Origin: Suilimivivens sp964571145
Lineage (GTDB): Bacteria > Bacillota > Clostridia > Lachnospirales > Lachnospiraceae
Assembly: GCA_964571145.1 (NCBI GenBank)
Contig: CAZNAP010000089.1
Location: 1-10,338 of the forward strand
Direction of reading: 5' to 3'
Length of the DNA: 10,338 nt
Shown here: positions 7,695-10,338 of the stretch, piece after piece
Layout: each line of letters opens with the position of its first letter
How positions within the stretch are numbered: the first letter of the stretch is position 1
The notes under the pieces: generated by a model
Seen by the model: the letters and a program-made list of their open reading frames with translations, nothing else
The model's database searches: none
What the model was told of the DNA's origin: nothing
Position numbers and translations under genes: made by a program

Positions 7695-7766
7695 TTATCC
7701 TCCTGCATATCGCAAGTTTCCTGCGATACTGCATTCATAAGTAGTTTGAAACTTTGTTTCAAACAT
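7695..7766 (-). CDS. candidate leader ORF, 23 codons
   Basis: Reading on the minus strand from an ATG at 7766, a 23-codon frame (begins MFETKFQTTY, ends RYAGG) stops with TAA at 7695-7697, two bases before the ATG of the next gene. AAAGGAG lies at 7770-7776, three bases before the ATG, which is close spacing. The frame contains a 9-bp palindrome at its start and an 11-bp hairpin at its end, and its last codons are the ribosome binding site of the next gene. This is a leader-peptide or coupling layout. It could equally be chance, since the region is short and no homology can be checked here. Confidence 0.3.
   Translation of the reverse strand: MFETKFQTTYECSIAGNLRYAGG
7699..7733 (-). promoter_or_regulatory. 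hairpin adjoining the ribosome binding site of the 7692 gene
   Basis: TGCATATCGCA (7704-7714) pairs with TGCGATACTGCA (7722-7733) through 11 pairs with one bulged base and a 7-base loop. On the minus strand the hairpin ends at the first base of AGGAGG (7699-7704), which is followed six bases later by the ATG at 7692. A ribosome crossing the leader ORF would melt the stem. This suggests, but does not prove, translational control of the first operon gene. Confidence 0.5.
7734..7762 (-). promoter_or_regulatory. possible promoter for the six-gene cluster
   Basis: TTGAAA (7757-7762, five of six) and TATGAA (7734-7739, four of six) are separated by 17 bp, with a start expected near 7727. The palindrome at 7744-7764 covers the -35 box and most of the spacer, so it could be an operator. 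If this promoter is the true one, the candidate leader ORF would not be transcribed in full from it; the two readings compete. Read-through from the tmRNA is a third possibility. Confidence 0.3.
7744..7764. repeat. 21-bp palindrome (GTTTGAAAC, 3 bp, GTTTCAAAC)
   Basis: Two perfect 9-base arms surround TTT. In DNA it could be an operator for a dimeric repressor; in RNA it would form a hairpin with a tight three-base loop. It lies between the tmRNA and the first gene of the signalling cluster. Confidence 0.6.
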
Positions 7767-7811
7767 GTGCTCCTTTGTATCTTTTTCAAAGAATCCATCT
7801 CTTATACAGTA

Positions 7812-7849
7812 ATACCCCGGACATCAGATATTTCTGATATTCGGGGTAT
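7812..7849 (-). terminator. hairpin after tmRNA, possible weak terminator
   Basis: ATACCCCG (7812-7819) pairs with CGGGGTAT (7842-7849), and inside it ATCAGA pairs with TCTGAT, making a long, nearly continuous stem with a four-base loop. It starts six bases after the mature tmRNA end. No T run follows on the minus strand (TACTGTATAAG), so it may be a processing or stability structure that permits read-through into the downstream cluster. Confidence 0.45.
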
Positions 7850-7854
7850 CTGAA

Positions 7855-8200
7855 TGGAATAGGCGGGAGTCGAACCCGCGTCCAAAGACTCATTCCCTGT
7901 ACTTCTACTATCATAGTCAGTTATTTTGGATTACTCCACATTCCCTCCCAAACCAGGAAGCTGACACCCCGGTCTGTTCAGTAGCTTCATTATACGCCCA
8001 TGGGGACAAAGCTTAACCCAAGTCGTTTCCTGCATAGTCGATGCCTGATTCTAACGTGCAGGTGCACTAGGTCAGACAGCTGCCATTAGGCAGCGATTGC
8101 TAAATTGTCTTCAGCGTTTATATTTATTGTTGCGATTTGACGCATCGCCTGCGGATAGCTTCTCCAGCTGCAAAATCCCTGTCGAAACCTTTACTATCCC
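7855..8200 (-). ncRNA. ssrA: transfer-messenger RNA (tmRNA)
   Basis: tmRNA rescues ribosomes stalled on broken messages by acting as an alanyl-tRNA and then as a short message that adds a degradation tag. The 5' end GGGATAG (8194-8200) pairs with CTATTCC (7856-7862) as the seven-pair acceptor stem. The conserved AGGTTTCGACAGGG follows the 5' strand, and the T-arm GCGGG-TTCGACT-CCCGC precedes the 3' strand, after the conserved TTGGACGCGGGTTCGA context. The discriminator A is at 7855. CCA is not encoded (TTC follows), so it must be added by tRNA nucleotidyltransferase. The length, about 346 bases, fits the one-piece bacterial form. A tag frame is visible at 8086-8133, and a GC-rich stem (TGGCAGC region) right after it fits the pseudoknot area. 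End positions rest on acceptor pairing and should be good to one or two bases. Confidence 0.96.
8086..8133 (-). other. tmRNA proteolysis-tag reading frame
   Basis: From the resume codon GCA at 8131-8133, preceded by CAAATC with A at the position four bases upstream as in known tmRNAs, the frame reads ATININAEDNLAIAA and stops at TAA (8086-8088). Counting the alanine carried by the tmRNA, the added peptide is A-ATININAEDNLAIAA. The hydrophobic AIAA end is the usual ClpXP-type degradation signal. The choice of resume codon is inferred by comparison; the C-terminal half is certain. Confidence 0.85.
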
Positions 8201-8227
8201 GTAAAGGTGTGCTACTAGTACAAAATA

Positions 8228-8256
8228 ATTATAATCAGTTATGAACAAAATTGCAA
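8228..8256 (-). promoter_or_regulatory. sigma-A promoter of ssrA
   Basis: The -10 box TATAAT (8228-8233) is perfect and the -35 box TTGCAA (8251-8256) matches four of six, with a 17-bp spacer. Transcription should start near 8221, leaving about 20 bases to be trimmed from the tmRNA precursor by RNase P. The promoter lies one base downstream of the hybrid kinase stop codon, with no terminator between them. Confidence 0.82.
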
Positions 8257-8257
8257 C

Positions 8258-10338
8258 TTATTTATATGGAATCAATAATTCCTTTGGTAGTAATGATTCC
8301 AACATTTGCTCTAATTTAAGTGGTATAATCGGCTTCGCCAAAAACTCATTAAAACCGGCCTGTAAATACTTTTCTCTTGAGCCGGCCAGTGCATCTCCTG
8401 TAAGCATAACCACTGGAGTTTCCTTGCACAAATTGCCTTCCATTAACTTCATTCGTTGTAACGTTTCATGTCCATCCATATCAGGCATCATATAGTCTAA
8501 AAAAATGACATCATAATGATTTTGTGTAATCCTTTCCAGACATTCATCACCGCTGTTTACATCAGTGATTTGAATTTGCGTCTGTTTTAGTAAATTTTTG
8601 AATATACAACAATTTGTCGCATTATCATCCACTACTAATATTTTTGCATCGGGTGCTGTAAATAATGGTTTGTATTCTTCTTCTATTGTTTCATTATTTC
8701 TGTTGGTATATACAGAGAAATCACCCAGTTTATCTTCGGTAACAATGGTCTGTATCAAATCAAAGTAAAAAGTACTGCCTTCCCCGTAGGTACTTTCCAC
8801 ATGCAAGTTGCTGTCCATTAAGTTCAGTAATTTTTGCGTAATGGTAATCCCAAGTCCTGTGCCCTCAATGTGATAATTATTCTTCAAATCAATTCGTTCA
8901 AATGCTTGAAATAATCTCGGAATATCTTCTGCTTTAATTCCTATTCCGGTGTCTATTACTTTAAAATGCAGGCATATTTTATTCTCCTGTATTTTCTTGC
9001 CAGCCACTGACAAGCAAACACTTCCTGTATGCGTATACTTAATAGCGTTAGACAATAAGTTGAGTAATATCTGTCGTATACGATTATCATCACCAATTAG
9101 TTTCGTTGGCAAATCTTCTGACACATCCACTGTAAGCGCAAGCTTCTTGTCGTTTGCCTTCACTATTTGCATTTGAAATACATCCTTCAGAAGCGCACCC
9201 AGCTCATATTCATCCAGAACAATATCCATCTTGCCATATTCAATCTTTGATGCGTCTAAAATATCATTAACTATACTGAGTAGACCCTTTGCTGCATTTT
9301 CGATATCTGTCGCATATTCATGAATCGATTGTTCTGCACTTTCACGCAGTATCATTTCATCCATGCCCATAATAGCATTAATCGGTGTTCTTAATTCATG
9401 TGACATCAGTGCCAAGAATTCCGATTTTGCTTGATTGGCCCTGTCTGCTTCCTCTTTTAGTGTCCTGATATGTTGCATTCTGATACGTTCATCAGTAATA
9501 TCATAAAGAATGCATAACTTACCCAGCATAATTCCATCACTGTGAATATCAGTATGTTTTACCGAATAAATTCTTTTCCCAATCGAAATTTCATCGGTTT
9601 CTTCAATATCGAAAGAAAACAAATGACCGACGCCTTCTACTTCAGAAAGTCTCGTTCCTTTTTTGCAGTTTTCTAATACCGGAAAAAGCTTCCTTGCCTG
9701 CACATTTGCTTCTGAAAATCCCAAATGTGTATCCATAATGATAACTGCTGTATCCATATTTTGAATAATGTTTTCATGTGCAGTTGTAACCAAATTAAAC
9801 AATTTCTGAGAGAATATCGTAACCATTACCAGAAAAATGCCAAATGCAGTGGACATTGGAATTGGATCAAAACCTTCAAATGTTTTGGAAAAGTATACAC
9901 AATAAGCAAGAATTGGCATCATTGTACTCAGCCAAATCAATAAACTACTTCTTTTTTGCCGTTTATCTTTAGTTATGTAATAAAACCTGCCGGAAATCAA
10001 GATACTTGCACACATTTGAATTCCAACAATTATCACTGTTACCAAGTATAAGGGTCCACGGCCTAGTACCGCATGTGGGATAAACCCGCCTGTATCAAAG
10101 CTTACATTGGTATAATACAAATGATTCCATTCACTGGACCAAACTGAAAAAACGACGAAGAAATCATATATAAGCAGTATTCTATACAAACTCATGGGCA
10201 GAGCAAACTCACAATACTTAGAAATAAAAAGCAAAGTAAAGGTCATTGCAAAAGCCACACCTATGTATTCGCATCGTAAAGCAATCATAACCTCGCCGCT
10301 ATTTTTTGAGAGTAATTCCAAAAGATACCCGGCATTAC
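8258..10338 (-). CDS. 7TM-type hybrid histidine kinase with C-terminal receiver (5' end missing)
   Basis: Partial gene: the frame stays open to the right edge, and the apparent TTG start at 10321 is preceded in frame by codons for NAGYL. Numbering from that TTG, about six TM segments fill residues 10-175 and resemble the N-terminal 7TM region of histidine kinases, whose first helices would lie outside the window. A PAS-like segment (about 182-280) begins IIQNMDTAVIIMD. HisKA has LMSHELRTP with His 308. The HATPase has the N box N421/N425, G1 DTGIGI (457-462) and G2 GTGLGI (487-492). The receiver (559-680) has D565/D566, phospho-acceptor D609 in FLDYMMPDMDG, T641 and K663. No HPt domain follows, so phosphotransfer onward would need a separate HPt protein, or the receiver regulates the kinase itself. 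It is a separate unit from the cluster beyond ssrA. Confidence 0.93.
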   Translation of the reverse strand, partial: NAGYLLELLSKNSGEVMIALRCEYIGVAFAMTFTLLFISKYCEFALPMSLYRILLIYDFFVVFSVWSSEWNHLYYTNVSFDTGGFIPHAVLGRGPLYLVTVIIVGIQMCASILISGRFYYITKDKRQKRSSLLIWLSTMMPILAYCVYFSKTFEGFDPIPMSTAFGIFLVMVTIFSQKLFNLVTTAHENIIQNMDTAVIIMDTHLGFSEANVQARKLFPVLENCKKGTRLSEVEGVGHLFSFDIEETDEISIGKRIYSVKHTDIHSDGIMLGKLCILYDITDERIRMQHIRTLKEEADRANQAKSEFLALMSHELRTPINAIMGMDEMILRESAEQSIHEYATDIENAAKGLLSIVNDILDASKIEYGKMDIVLDEYELGALLKDVFQMQIVKANDKKLALTVDVSEDLPTKLIGDDNRIRQILLNLLSNAIKYTHTGSVCLSVAGKKIQENKICLHFKVIDTGIGIKAEDIPRLFQAFERIDLKNNYHIEGTGLGITITQKLLNLMDSNLHVESTYGEGSTFYFDLIQTIVTEDKLGDFSVYTNRNNETIEEEYKPLFTAPDAKILVVDDNATNCCIFKNLLKQTQIQITDVNSGDECLERITQNHYDVIFLDYMMPDMDGHETLQRMKLMEGNLCKETPVVMLTGDALAGSREKYLQAGFNEFLAKPIIPLKLEQMLESLLPKELLIPYK

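Noticed and set aside
7693..7734. N-terminal extension of the unknown membrane protein from an ATG at 7734
   Set aside because: That ATG begins within a hairpin and has no binding site, whereas the ATG at 7692 has a perfect AGGAGG six bases away.
7735..7860. ssrA 3' end as an attachment site of an integrated element
   Set aside because: No integrase, phage or transfer gene follows, and I saw no repeated copy of the tmRNA 3' end in the window.
10319..10321. TTG as the true start of the hybrid kinase
   Set aside because: The frame is open to the window edge (NAGYL upstream), no binding site is seen, and the 7TM region would lack its first helices.

Overview
The window looks like chromosomal DNA of a low-GC Firmicute, most likely a Clostridia member close to the Lachnospiraceae. 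The evidence is AT-rich composition, AGGAGG-type ribosome binding sites, a Clostridia-style tmRNA, and abundant two-component and 7TM sensor proteins. Genus cannot be read from the sequence alone. Every gene I can support lies on the minus strand, so transcription runs from right to left.

Right part (8258-10338): the 3' portion of a large hybrid histidine kinase whose start lies beyond the right edge. It has a multi-pass membrane region, a PAS-like segment, HisKA, HATPase and a C-terminal receiver. Its stop codon sits almost against a sigma-A type promoter (8228-8256) for ssrA, the tmRNA (about 7855-8200). The tmRNA tag reading frame (8086-8133) and the tRNA-like ends can be read directly.

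Middle and left part (211-7766): a tightly packed six-gene cluster follows the tmRNA. In transcription order it holds a single-pass membrane protein of unknown function (7129-7692), an OmpR/PhoB response regulator (6384-7073), a Cache-HAMP methyl-accepting protein (4659-6371), a HAMP sensor histidine kinase (3176-4684), a very hydrophobic DUF2339-like protein (954-3179) and a lipoprotein with a DUF4352-like domain (211-957). The last four genes overlap one another and the earlier ones are 12-55 bp apart. A perfect 17-bp terminator hairpin (151-193) ends the cluster. Just upstream of the first gene is an unusual leader with a candidate 23-codon ORF, a 9-bp palindrome and an 11-bp hairpin that reaches the ribosome binding site.

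Far left (1-127): a strong outward-facing promoter (TTGACA, 17 bp, TATAGT) preceded by an AT-rich palindrome. The leader that follows resembles a Firmicute ribosomal RNA operon leader, so the next gene to the left is probably an rRNA operon.

Inferred joint role: the cluster is a membrane signalling unit. A kinase and regulator pair is co-translated with a chemoreceptor-like protein, a many-TM protein and two membrane-anchored proteins. No chemotaxis kinase, transporter or enzyme gene is present to reveal its stimulus or output. I see no mobile element, CRISPR array or phage gene.
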